DNA of 64,000 nt, taken from contig LJZR01000024.1 of NCBI GenBank assembly GCA_001314865.1, positions 1 through 64,000 of the forward strand, read 5' to 3'. Positions 53,461 to 60,821 of the stretch are shown one piece after another. This DNA comes from Phormidesmis priestleyi Ana (GTDB lineage: Bacteria > Cyanobacteriota > Cyanobacteriia > Phormidesmidales > Phormidesmidaceae). Both the position numbers and the translations under genes were made by a program. Within the stretch, counting starts at the first letter, position 1. The number at the start of each line of letters is the position of its first letter. Under the pieces are notes generated by a model. That model was not told the origin of the DNA. It worked only from the letters and a program-made list of their open reading frames with translations, and did no database searches.

Positions 53461-53540
53461 GATTAATCTGGGGATTGATCGGGGGATTGCTTGGGGGATT
53501 GATCGGGAAATTGATCGGGGGACTGATCGGGCGATTGATT
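53461..53540. repeat. 12-bp tandem array encoding the TrmD tail
   Basis: About six copies of a GGGGGATTGATC-type unit (plus strand) encode the C-terminal QSPDQSPD repeats of TrmD and end at its stop codon. Confidence 0.88.
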
Positions 53541-54242
53541 AGACTGCTGCCACTGCTGGAATAGATCGGGGCGTCGCTGCTGGGTTCGGTTTATTTGCTG
53601 TTGTTTGCGCCATTGAGCGATCGCACCATGGTCGCCCGACATCAGTACTTTAGGCACGGTCCATTCTCGAAACTCCGCAGGCCGGGTGTACTGCGGATAG
53701 TCTAGCAGCGGCGTTTCGAAGCTTTCATATTTAAGCGAGTCGGTTTTGCCGACCGTACCCGGTAGGAGCCGAACCACACCGTTAATCAGCGTCAGCGCCG
53801 GAATTTCTCCCCCGGTCAGAACAAAGTCTCCAAGAGAGACTTCTCGGCTCACCAAGTTCAGCACTCGCTCATCAACCCCTTCGTAATGCCCACAAATTAG
53901 CACTAGCTGGTCGTAGTCACTCGCGAGCGTTTTGAACAGGGGCTGATCCATGGTTTGCCCCTGCGGTGTCATTAAAATAATCTCGCGCCGAGGTCGCTGC
54001 GGCAAGGATTCAATCGCGGCAAAAATGGGCTCTGGCTTCATCACCATGCCTACCCCACCCCCGTAGGGAATGTCATCTACCTTGTGGTGTTTGTCTGTCG
54101 TAAAATCGCGCGGGTTGGTAATGTGTACCGAGGCGATTTGCCGGTTAAGGGCACGGCCTATGAGCCCTGAGCTAAGGGGAGAGGTGAAAAAATCGGGAAA
54201 CAGGCTAACGATATCGAAGCGCAGCGGATCAGAAGAATCCAT
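53463..54242 (-). CDS. trmD: tRNA (guanine-N1)-methyltransferase, with a repeat tail
   Basis: TrmD methylates G37 of tRNAs with a G36 anticodon end and prevents +1 frameshifting. The 259-residue protein starts [20 protein letters not shown] and has the trefoil-knot SAM site: [54 protein letters not shown] and the substrate loop [10 protein letters not shown]. The catalytic core ends near residue 235. Beyond it lies a tail of QSPD repeats from a 12-bp array, not part of the family fold. Its substrate class includes the tRNA-Leu(GAG) encoded here (G36 followed by G37). ispF follows in the same operon. Confidence 0.96.
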   Translation of the reverse strand: MDSSDPLRFDIVSLFPDFFTSPLSSGLIGRALNRQIASVHITNPRDFTTDKHHKVDDIPYGGGVGMVMKPEPIFAAIESLPQRPRREIILMTPQGQTMDQPLFKTLASDYDQLVLICGHYEGVDERVLNLVSREVSLGDFVLTGGEIPALTLINGVVRLLPGTVGKTDSLKYESFETPLLDYPQYTRPAEFREWTVPKVLMSGDHGAIAQWRKQQQINRTQQRRPDLFQQWQQSNQSPDQSPDQFPDQSPKQSPDQSPD

Positions 54243-54404
54243 AAGAGGGAAAGCGGGAAATGCTCAGCAGTTGAGATGCTTAGCATACATAAGACTCTCC
54301 AGGATAATACACCAGGATAATGCACGGTCTTCTTCCGTCCTTTCCGTTCTATTGTCTTCTGGTGCCTTTTGATATCTTCTAGGGCCTGTGTCTCTTGGGT
54401 GTAT

Positions 54405-55490
54405 TTATCGATCTACGAGCTGAAGCGAGAGGGCTCGAATGCGATTGGACAGATCGCTCTGTACTTGCTTTCGATCCAGTGCGATCGCAATCTCCATGGC
54501 CCGCTGAAATGACTCAAAAGCCGCTGTGAGATCGCCGTTTTCTTCATATATTTCGCCCATGGTGCGCAGCGTGACCAGCCGTTGCCACTCGTCCCCCGTG
54601 CTGACGGTTAAAGCAATGCGATCGCGTAGATAGGCGATGAGTTCGCTCGGCACACCCTGATTGCGATAAATGGCAATTAAGCCGTCTAGCGCTCTGAGCT
54701 GAATGTAAGGCTCGTTATGATCTTGAGCTAATGATAAGGCGAGTCGATAGGCACCAATGGCTTCTCGGGTTCGGCCCATCGCCAGGTATACATCGCCCAG
54801 GTTATTGTCGGTATTGGCCTGGCCTACATAGTCACGGGCGCGGGCGCGGTAGTTGGCGGCTACTTCGTAGTATTTGCGGGCGTCATTAAGCTGGCCATTG
54901 GCAACGGCAATTAGTCCTAAATTAGACAGTGAGAGGCCAATTCCACTCTCACTGTCCACATCTTGCGCGACGGTAAGCGCTTCGGCAAAGGCCGCTTGTG
55001 CAGTCGCCAAATCACCTTCTTGAAGCCTCAGCGTGCCCAGGTTGTTAAAGGCTAAAATTTGATCGCTAAAGTTGTTATTGCTATGGGCGATCGCCAGCTG
55101 CCTACGTACTACGCGTTCTGCATCGTCATAGCGGCCTAGCTCGCTGTATACCTTAACAAGCTGCTCATAAGCTGCGCCCATACCGGCGAAGTCGCCTAGC
55201 AAGTGATAGGCGTTGGCTGCTTCGTTCAGGGCTGTAATGGCTTGAGCATGATTGCCCGAATTTAGTTTGGCCTGACCCACTAGCAAGAACTGATCGGCGA
55301 CATTTCGCTGCGATCGCACTGTTTGCTGAGGCGGTTGGTGCAGTTGCTCGGTCAAACTGGGTGCAGCGACTGCGGATAATCCTAGGCCAACGCTCCAAAG
55401 GGCTGCAAGGCAGACTGTCTGAGATAGGCGGTGAGACAGACCCTGTGACCTCTGAGCATGCAAATATGCGTACAAATGAAAATGACTCAT
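54405..55490 (-). CDS. Exported TPR-repeat protein
   Basis: This 361-residue protein has a signal peptide (basic N-terminus, then VCLAALWSVGLGLSAVAA). At least six tetratricopeptide repeats follow over about residues 65-350 (for example ALNEAANAYHLLGDFAGMGA, AFNNLGTLRLQEGDLATAQA, TDNNLGDVYLAMGRTREAIG). TPR solenoids bind peptides or proteins; the compartment should be the periplasm or thylakoid lumen. GAGGAATTACTC before the ATG is a good ribosome binding site. The sigma-like gene lies 216 bp upstream on the same strand, which may mean shared transcription. No partner is identified. Confidence 0.85.
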   Translation of the reverse strand: MSHFHLYAYLHAQRSQGLSHRLSQTVCLAALWSVGLGLSAVAAPSLTEQLHQPPQQTVRSQRNVADQFLLVGQAKLNSGNHAQAITALNEAANAYHLLGDFAGMGAAYEQLVKVYSELGRYDDAERVVRRQLAIAHSNNNFSDQILAFNNLGTLRLQEGDLATAQAAFAEALTVAQDVDSESGIGLSLSNLGLIAVANGQLNDARKYYEVAANYRARARDYVGQANTDNNLGDVYLAMGRTREAIGAYRLALSLAQDHNEPYIQLRALDGLIAIYRNQGVPSELIAYLRDRIALTVSTGDEWQRLVTLRTMGEIYEENGDLTAAFESFQRAMEIAIALDRKQVQSDLSNRIRALSLQLVDR

Positions 55491-55706
55491 GAGTAATTCC
55501 TCGCGCAGCCCTGATGATGCGGCCTAATAATGTGGCCTTTTTCGTCAGCCGATTACCCGATAAGATACCCAGTTCAGTTGATAGGCGAATCAATCCCGCT
55601 GTGAGTTGCCTATCTTGTGGTATTGAGCGAGAGGCCTCAAGGAAGAGGCCTTGCGTGAGCGAGAGTCTTTAAATCGCCTCGTCAAATTCAGGGTGCCTCG
55701 TCAAAT

Positions 55707-56558
55707 TCAGGGCGCCTCGTCAAACTCAATAGTCATTAGACCTGGCATTGCGGATGAACCGTGATGGCCTCTGACTGAGACCGTTGCCGGATTGACGGCC
55801 AAATCAACTGCCGGATTGATTGGCTGGTTGACCAGTTGGTTAGCTGACGGCGCTAGCAAGGGTGTTCGCTGCTCTAAGTAGATGGCTCGAATATCGTCAG
55901 GAATGGCGCGCTCCAATGCCTGATAAGCCCTTCCTAGCTCACTTCTAACCGTACTGGGTGAAATTTGTTCTCCCTCTGCCTGTAGGTAGGCGGCAATGCG
56001 GGTGTCGCTCCAGGCGAAGGTCTGAGCCATGAGGATAATCAGCCGATGCTGAGGCTGTAGATTCTCTAATGCGCGCTCGGTGTAGCACCATAGAGGTGGC
56101 GGCGCATCTGTGAGCGAATAGTGAATAGACTCCACATCCGGCATTACAGCCTGGTTGATATGAGCTGCTGTGAGGCTAATCAGCCAGCCTTGCAGCGAGA
56201 ATTCAGCGTTCGTACTTTCGGTAGCCTTACTCGTCGCGCCATTTGTGGAATCTGAGGCTTCAGAGGCAGAGGGCGTATTGGGCCGAGAATTTGCCTTAAA
56301 GGGGGTAAGGTCAATGCCCCCTAGCTCATTGAGAATGTGCCGCCAGGTGAGTGCAAATAAGTAGTCGGCCTGAACGGGCGATCGCGCTGAATGCCGAATG
56401 AGTGAATACACCACTGGGCTATACCGGCAAAAAAGCGCCGTGAAATATTTCCCGTCCATAGGCGACTTTTGCATACTATCTATCAGGTCGTAGTCACTGA
56501 GGTGAATGAGTGACTTGACCAAGCTGCGATCGCATTCAGGAAAGTTAGGAATTTGCAC
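55707..56558 (-). CDS. Sigma-70-like (ECF-type) regulatory protein
   Basis: This 283-residue protein starts with GTG (MQIPNFPECDRSLVKSL) and belongs to a cyanobacterial group of small sigma-70-like proteins. A region-2-like helical part (YFTALFCRYSPVVYSLIRHS, ADYLFALTWRHILNELGG) precedes a region-4-like part (ENLQPQHRLIILMAQTFAWS, DTRIAAYLQAEGEQISPSTV, RSELGRAYQALERAIPDDI). A Ser/Thr/Asn-rich insertion sits between them and a variable tail follows. It may direct RNA polymerase to a small regulon or act as a sigma-like co-regulator. No anti-sigma factor is adjacent; the TPR gene downstream is the only neighbour on this strand. Confidence 0.75.
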   Translation of the reverse strand: MQIPNFPECDRSLVKSLIHLSDYDLIDSMQKSPMDGKYFTALFCRYSPVVYSLIRHSARSPVQADYLFALTWRHILNELGGIDLTPFKANSRPNTPSASEASDSTNGATSKATESTNAEFSLQGWLISLTAAHINQAVMPDVESIHYSLTDAPPPLWCYTERALENLQPQHRLIILMAQTFAWSDTRIAAYLQAEGEQISPSTVRSELGRAYQALERAIPDDIRAIYLEQRTPLLAPSANQLVNQPINPAVDLAVNPATVSVRGHHGSSAMPGLMTIEFDEAP

Positions 56559-57074
56559 AGGATTTCAGCGACGTTCGGGTAAAGGAGATATCAAGTAAAT
56601 GAAATAGAAGCTGTTGGCAAATGATAGAGAGATTGAGGGCAACTACTTAAAGTTTATTAATCAGGTTTTGTTAATCTAACGCTTATCAGCTTGCCCATAT
56701 CTCACCCATGACATCGTATCAACGCTAAATTAGCATTGAATATGCACTTAGCGTCGAGTGCATCCCTTTGTTTTATCGGTGTTTCATCGGTGTTTCATCC
56801 TTGGGGTTTAGTCCTCTGGGTGTAACCAAATTCTGCAAATGCCATGATTCTTGCCATGATTCTCAAGTGAGATTGGTAAACTTGAGATTGGTAAACTATT
56901 AAAGGGATGCCGATGGGATGCCAACTCCTGTGTAGACTCTACTGCATATAAAGTTGTGCATATTAAAGTTGTGCATATAAGGTTGCGCACTCATGGCGCA
57001 TTGATGGCCCATTCCTTTGCCTCTCTATCAATTCCGATTTTGATTCCGACTTTTACCCATTTCCCGTTACCCCG
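56559..57074. other. Divergent promoter region of sigma-like and VOC genes
   Basis: 516 bp with several short direct duplications (ATCGGTGTTTC twice near 56776-56798; TTGCCATGATTC near 56840; TTGAGATTGGTAAAC near 56881-56900; GTTGTGCATAT near 56952-56980). No ORF or clear regulator site; a 60-codon minus-strand frame is built of these duplications. Confidence 0.5.
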
Positions 57075-57656
57075 ATGAGTCTAAACACACTGCTACTCGC
57101 CAGTATTTTTCAGGGTCTTCCTTTAGATGCGTTGGTTTCCACTCAAGGCATTATGGTGATGCTGCTAGTGGCTTATGCTGGTGCGATGTGGGCGTTTTTG
57201 AGCAGTGCGCCTAAGGTTCATACTGTAATGGTGTCCGACTTGGATACGGCTCGGCGCTTTTATGAAGGCATGCTGAGTTTGTCGGCGGCAGATGTACCTT
57301 TGCACTACTACTACAACTATGAGCAAACGTTGGGTACAGCAAGCATTGATCCGATGTTTGGGGCGTCGCTAGGAAGCTCTGCTTTGGGCGGTGCTAGCAG
57401 CAGTGCCTATGGACTGCCAGACGGGCTATGGTATCAACTCAAGAAAAATACGCAGCTGCATGTGATTGGTGGGGCTAGCCTGGGTAATCGTAACCGGCAG
57501 CGCCATGTATGCTTTGACCATGCTTGTTTAGAATATTTGCTAATGCAGGTGCAAACTCGGGGGATTCGTCACAAGCTGAGACGCGATCGCCCATTGAACT
57601 TCCTTGTTAAAGACTTTGAAGGCGAAGTGATTGAGATGGCGGAAGTCGAAAACTAG
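57075..57656 (+). CDS. Membrane-anchored glyoxalase/VOC-like protein
   Basis: The 193-residue protein has one N-terminal transmembrane helix (about residues 23-43, VMLLVAYAGAMWAFL). A vicinal-oxygen-chelate fold follows: VHTVMVSDLDTARRFYEGML at about 48-67 is the first beta-alpha unit, and VCFDHACLEYLLMQVQTRGI with FLVKDFEGEVIEMAEV forms the last. The His, Asp and Glu residues could form a metal site, but the pattern is incomplete compared with glyoxalase I, so the activity is unknown. The Gly/Ser/Ala loop (GASLGSSALGGASSS) is an insertion. It is followed by two tandem arrays and lgt. Confidence 0.75.
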   Translation: MSLNTLLLASIFQGLPLDALVSTQGIMVMLLVAYAGAMWAFLSSAPKVHTVMVSDLDTARRFYEGMLSLSAADVPLHYYYNYEQTLGTASIDPMFGASLGSSALGGASSSAYGLPDGLWYQLKKNTQLHVIGGASLGNRNRQRHVCFDHACLEYLLMQVQTRGIRHKLRRDRPLNFLVKDFEGEVIEMAEVEN

Positions 57657-57689
57657 GACTGACGTAAGCGCCTTAGCCGCGATCTCAAT

Positions 57690-57741
57690 CATTCACTGAT
57701 GTCATTCACTGATGTCATTCACTGATGTCATTCACTGATGT
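57690..57741. repeat. 13-bp tandem array before lgt
   Basis: Four perfect copies of CATTCACTGATGT lie in the gap between the VOC gene and lgt. Confidence 0.93.
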
Positions 57742-57780
57742 AAAATCACTGGCACAATAGGACAGTAATCACTCATTTAG

Positions 57781-57840
57781 CAAAGCGCTAAGCAAAGCGC
57801 TAAGCAAAGCGCTAAGCAAAGTCCTAAGCAAGACCCTAAA
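57781..57840. repeat. 12-bp tandem array before lgt
   Basis: Five copies of CAAAGCGCTAAG (last two diverged) end about 30 bp before the lgt start and lie in its probable leader. Confidence 0.93.
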
Positions 57841-57869
57841 TGAGTTCATCTTAAGTGCAGATATTTCTC

Positions 57870-58823
57870 ATGAACGGTATATTGCCGCTTCTGCCATCTA
57901 TCCCTCCTTTTTTGGCTGACGCTAGTTTGAAGATTATTTCAAACCCTGCTTTAAGCCCCGTTTTAGGCAAGTTCCAGTCTCCTGGGCCTGAAATTGTGAG
58001 CATCGGGCCCATTACGCTGCGATGGTATGGACTACTGATTGCCTCGGCCGTACTCATCGGTGTTGTGCTCTCTCAGTCCCTAGCTAAAAAGCGCGGAATA
58101 GACCCTGAAAAAGTAGGTGACATGGTGATATGGCTTATCATTGTCGCGATTCCCTGTGCCCGACTTTACTACGTTATTTTTGAATGGCCTAGTTATGCTG
58201 CTCGCCCTGGAGACATTCTGGCCATTTGGAAGGGCGGCATTGCGATTCACGGCGCAGTGTTAGGCGGTACGCTGGCTGCTTGGGTGTATGCCAAGCTCAA
58301 TCGGCTCTCCTTTTGGCAGCTGAGCGACATTATTGCGCCGCCGCTCATTTTAGGGCAGGCCATTGGCCGCTGGGGCAACTTTTTTAATTCCGAAGCGTTT
58401 GGGGCGCCCACCGACCTGCCCTGGAAACTTTATATTCCGCTGGCAAATCGGCCTGCTGGATATCGCGAATTTGAGTATTTTCATCCGACTTTTTTATATG
58501 AGTCGCTTTGGAACATTGGGGTGTTTGCCTTGCTGCTGACGCTGTTTTTCTGGGGACAAAAGCAGAACCAGAGAAATCCAGGCCGAATCAGGGCAGGCAC
58601 GTTGTTTTTAGTTTATTTGATTGCTTACAGCGCAGGTCGGTTATGGATTGAAGGACTGCGGACTGACAGTTTGATGATAGGCCCTTTCCGAATCGCGCAG
58701 CTAGTTAGCCTCGCTGGGATTGCTTTGGGTTGGGTTGGCATTATTTGGACGTATGGTTTGGGTAAGCGACTGCCCGATACGGTAGAACCGCCTCCCAAGA
58801 ATAGCGAATGTATCCGACGATGA
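57870..58823 (+). CDS. lgt: Prolipoprotein diacylglyceryl transferase
   Basis: Lgt transfers diacylglycerol from phosphatidylglycerol to the lipobox Cys of prelipoproteins in the plasma membrane. The ATG chosen gives 317 residues; a GTG five codons upstream is possible, and neither has a clear ribosome binding site. Seven helices are expected. Family motifs are [39 protein letters not shown] (essential His) and the Lgt signature [17 protein letters not shown], with [14 protein letters not shown] and [14 protein letters not shown] after it. The C-terminal tail after residue 305 is polar and unremarkable. Confidence 0.95.
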   Translation: MNGILPLLPSIPPFLADASLKIISNPALSPVLGKFQSPGPEIVSIGPITLRWYGLLIASAVLIGVVLSQSLAKKRGIDPEKVGDMVIWLIIVAIPCARLYYVIFEWPSYAARPGDILAIWKGGIAIHGAVLGGTLAAWVYAKLNRLSFWQLSDIIAPPLILGQAIGRWGNFFNSEAFGAPTDLPWKLYIPLANRPAGYREFEYFHPTFLYESLWNIGVFALLLTLFFWGQKQNQRNPGRIRAGTLFLVYLIAYSAGRLWIEGLRTDSLMIGPFRIAQLVSLAGIALGWVGIIWTYGLGKRLPDTVEPPPKNSECIRR

Positions 58824-59252
58824 CGATGTAACCTTCTACGGCAACCTCTACGGCTTCCTTTCTGGTCAATGCAGAGGCTAGTGTAGAGGCCACCAGTGTA
58901 AGGGCCAGGGCAGAAGTCAGAAGAAAATAGAAAAATAGATAAGAAAAAGCCCCTTGGGTCTTACGACCTTTGGGGCTCGGAATCAGGGTGCATCTACATA
59001 CCAAGATGCAGTATTTCTCTGACATATCCTGAGATTTACAGAGGGCTTTATTTACTCTTCAAACAATTGAGAGTGATAGTAGTGAGTTGATGAACATTGG
59101 AACTCAATAGCGGATTGAGTGAGTGAGTTTAATGTTCTTTCAGTTATTTGTTTGCGTCCTATTTGCGTTCTATTTGAGTTGGTCTTTGTAATTGTTTTTG
59201 TGTGAGGCCGATGCCTCTAGTATATTTTTGAACTTTGTTACGTAAGGTTTTC
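58824..59252. other. Intergenic between lgt and cobM, contains a minus-strand RNA candidate
   Basis: 429 bp without a plus-strand gene. It has a strong minus-strand terminator with a second hairpin upstream of it, described separately. The rest before cobM is AT-rich promoter-like sequence. A minus-strand 94-codon frame across the terminator is not credible. Confidence 0.6.
58943..59035 (-). ncRNA. Candidate small RNA with two hairpins and an intrinsic terminator
   Basis: Read on the minus strand, a 7-bp hairpin (TGCATCT/AGATGCA, plus coordinates 58989-59010) is followed by an unpaired CCCTGATTCCG and then a terminator. The terminator has outer stem AGCCCC/GGGGCT, inner AGGT/ACC-type pairs, and is followed by TTTTTC (58943-58977). 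No minus-strand protein gene lies upstream, because cobM starts on the other strand. The terminator therefore needs its own transcript. The 5' end and promoter are guessed; TATGTC near 59020 is a possible -10. No known cyanobacterial sRNA family was matched. Confidence 0.5.
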
Positions 59253-60164
59253 ATGGATTTTGATTCACCGTCTGCGAGTCTGGGCTCAGCTGCTAAAGCT
59301 TCGATTTTGCCAGCTGTTTATATTGTTGGTGCAGGCCCCGGTGACCCGGAGTTGTTGACAGTAAAAGCACTCAAACTCATACAACAAGCAGATGTTTTGG
59401 TGTATGCCAATTCGCTTGTTCCTCAGCAAATTCTCTTAGCCATGCGACCCGATGCAGAAAAAATAGCAACGGCTAACATGACCTTAGAAGCCATTGTGCC
59501 GCTGATGATTGATCGCGTGCGTGCTGGCAAGTCTGTAGTGCGTTTGCATTCGGGTGATCCGAGTTTATATAGTGCGATTCACGAGCAAATGCTGCGTTTG
59601 AGCGAGGCTGATGTGCCGTTTGAGGTGGTTCCGGGGATTAGCGCCTTTCAAGCTGCTGCTGCCAAGCTCAAGGTTGAGCTGACGGTTCCGGCTCAGGTGC
59701 AGAGTATTATTTTGGCTCGTATTGGCGGGCGTACCCAGGTGCCTAAGACGGAGGAACTGGCTGGGCTTGCTGCCCATAAAGCGAGTCTTTGTTTGTATTT
59801 GAGTGCTCGCCATGTAAAGGAGTCGCAGGCTCAGCTGATGATGCACTATTCACCGCAAACGCCTGTGGCTATTTGCTTTAGAGTGGGATGGCCAGATGAG
59901 CAAATTTGGGTGGTGCCGCTAGAAAAAATGGCTGAGGTTAGCGAGGCTGAAAACTTGGTTCGAACGACGCTCTATATTGTGTCACCGGCGTTGGCTGGGG
60001 CAATGGAGGGAGTACAAAAGACAGATACCCAAACAGAGATCGAAACGGTAAGATCGCGCCTTTATAACCCGACGCATGACCATTTGTTTCGACCTAATGC
60101 CAAAAGGCCCAAAGAAGGGCCAGAAGAGTCCGTTGAAAAAGAACAGGAGAGGGCAAAGCGATGA
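59253..60164 (+). CDS. cobM: Precorrin-4 C11-methyltransferase
   Basis: CobM adds the C-11 methyl group in cobalamin (pseudocobalamin) ring synthesis. The ATG chosen (AAGG upstream) gives 303 residues; a TTG six codons earlier is in frame. The tetrapyrrole methylase fold shows VYIVGAGPGDPELLTVKALK near residue 21, VYANSLVPQQIL, VRLHSGDPSLYSAIHEQML, VVPGISAFQAAAAKLKVELT (20 residues), and later LYLSARHVKE and TPVAICFRVGWPDE. The C-terminal 50 residues are polar and extended. It overlaps the next gene by four bases (ATGA), so the two are coupled. No other cob gene is in the window. Confidence 0.92.
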   Translation: MDFDSPSASLGSAAKASILPAVYIVGAGPGDPELLTVKALKLIQQADVLVYANSLVPQQILLAMRPDAEKIATANMTLEAIVPLMIDRVRAGKSVVRLHSGDPSLYSAIHEQMLRLSEADVPFEVVPGISAFQAAAAKLKVELTVPAQVQSIILARIGGRTQVPKTEELAGLAAHKASLCLYLSARHVKESQAQLMMHYSPQTPVAICFRVGWPDEQIWVVPLEKMAEVSEAENLVRTTLYIVSPALAGAMEGVQKTDTQTEIETVRSRLYNPTHDHLFRPNAKRPKEGPEESVEKEQERAKR

Positions 60165-60676
60165 GTTATTTGGTGGCTGTGTTGAGCGATCGCATCAAAG
60201 CTGAAGAAGCTTACACTGCTTTAGAAGATGCCAACATTAAAATGGATAATGTGGAGATTTTAGGCAGAGGCTTTAAGTCAGCCGATGAGTATGGTTTGAT
60301 TGACCCGACAGAAGAAGCCTGGAAGCAGATTAAACGGCTGGCCTTAGGCACCATTCCCTTTGGTTTTGCCGGTGGTTTTGCTTTCAATGCCATTACTGGA
60401 CTCGATACTTTTCCCTGGGCGGGCGTAGTGGGCAACCAGATTATTGGTGGTTTTCTAGGTGCGATCGCCGGAGCCATGGGCAGCTTTTTCATTGGCGGCG
60501 GCGTCGGTGCGGGCCTGGGCGGTGGCGATGCGCTCTCATACCGCAATCGCCTCAATGCCGGTAAGTATTTGGTTGTGGTTAAAGGCTCTGAAGGTCTTAT
60601 CTCTCAGGCGAGCCGAGTCATTCGTCCGCTGCGGCCCGAAAACATTCAGGGCTACACCGAGCCCGGTGCTTATTAG
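60161..60676 (+). CDS. Glycine-rich two-helix membrane protein, unknown
   Basis: This 171-residue protein begins with a ferredoxin-like regulatory-type domain (SYLVAVLSDRIKAEEAYTAL, EDANIKMDNVEILGRGFKSA) of the kind seen in small stress proteins. It continues into a Gly/Ala-rich hydrophobic region (about residues 65-128) that can form two helices (GTIPFGFAGGFAFNAITG, GGFLGAIAGAMGSFFIGGGV), and returns to a soluble C-terminal strand (YLVVVKGSEGLI, RVIRPLRPENIQGY). The layout resembles DUF1269/general-stress-type proteins, but I do not name a family. Translational coupling to cobM by ATGA overlap suggests joint expression, though a functional link is not evident. Confidence 0.75.
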   Translation: MSYLVAVLSDRIKAEEAYTALEDANIKMDNVEILGRGFKSADEYGLIDPTEEAWKQIKRLALGTIPFGFAGGFAFNAITGLDTFPWAGVVGNQIIGGFLGAIAGAMGSFFIGGGVGAGLGGGDALSYRNRLNAGKYLVVVKGSEGLISQASRVIRPLRPENIQGYTEPGAY

Positions 60677-60690
60677 CAGCTTTAATCCCT

Positions 60691-60720
60691 CTTCTACACC
60701 CTTCTACACCCTTCTACACC
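60691..60720. repeat. 10-bp tandem array
   Basis: Three perfect copies of CTTCTACACC follow the stop codon of the cobM-coupled membrane protein gene. Confidence 0.88.
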
Positions 60721-60821
60721 TTGATTATTGCTTGTTATTTCCGTGGGTTGGCAATTAATTGCCTGTTAATTACCCATCAAGTCATTCCCAGTCGTTACCC
60801 TAGTTCCCTCCAAAGTCATCT

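Noticed and set aside
58741-59025. 94-codon minus-strand frame over the lgt end
   Set aside because: Runs antisense to lgt and across a strong terminator; the RNA explanation fits better.
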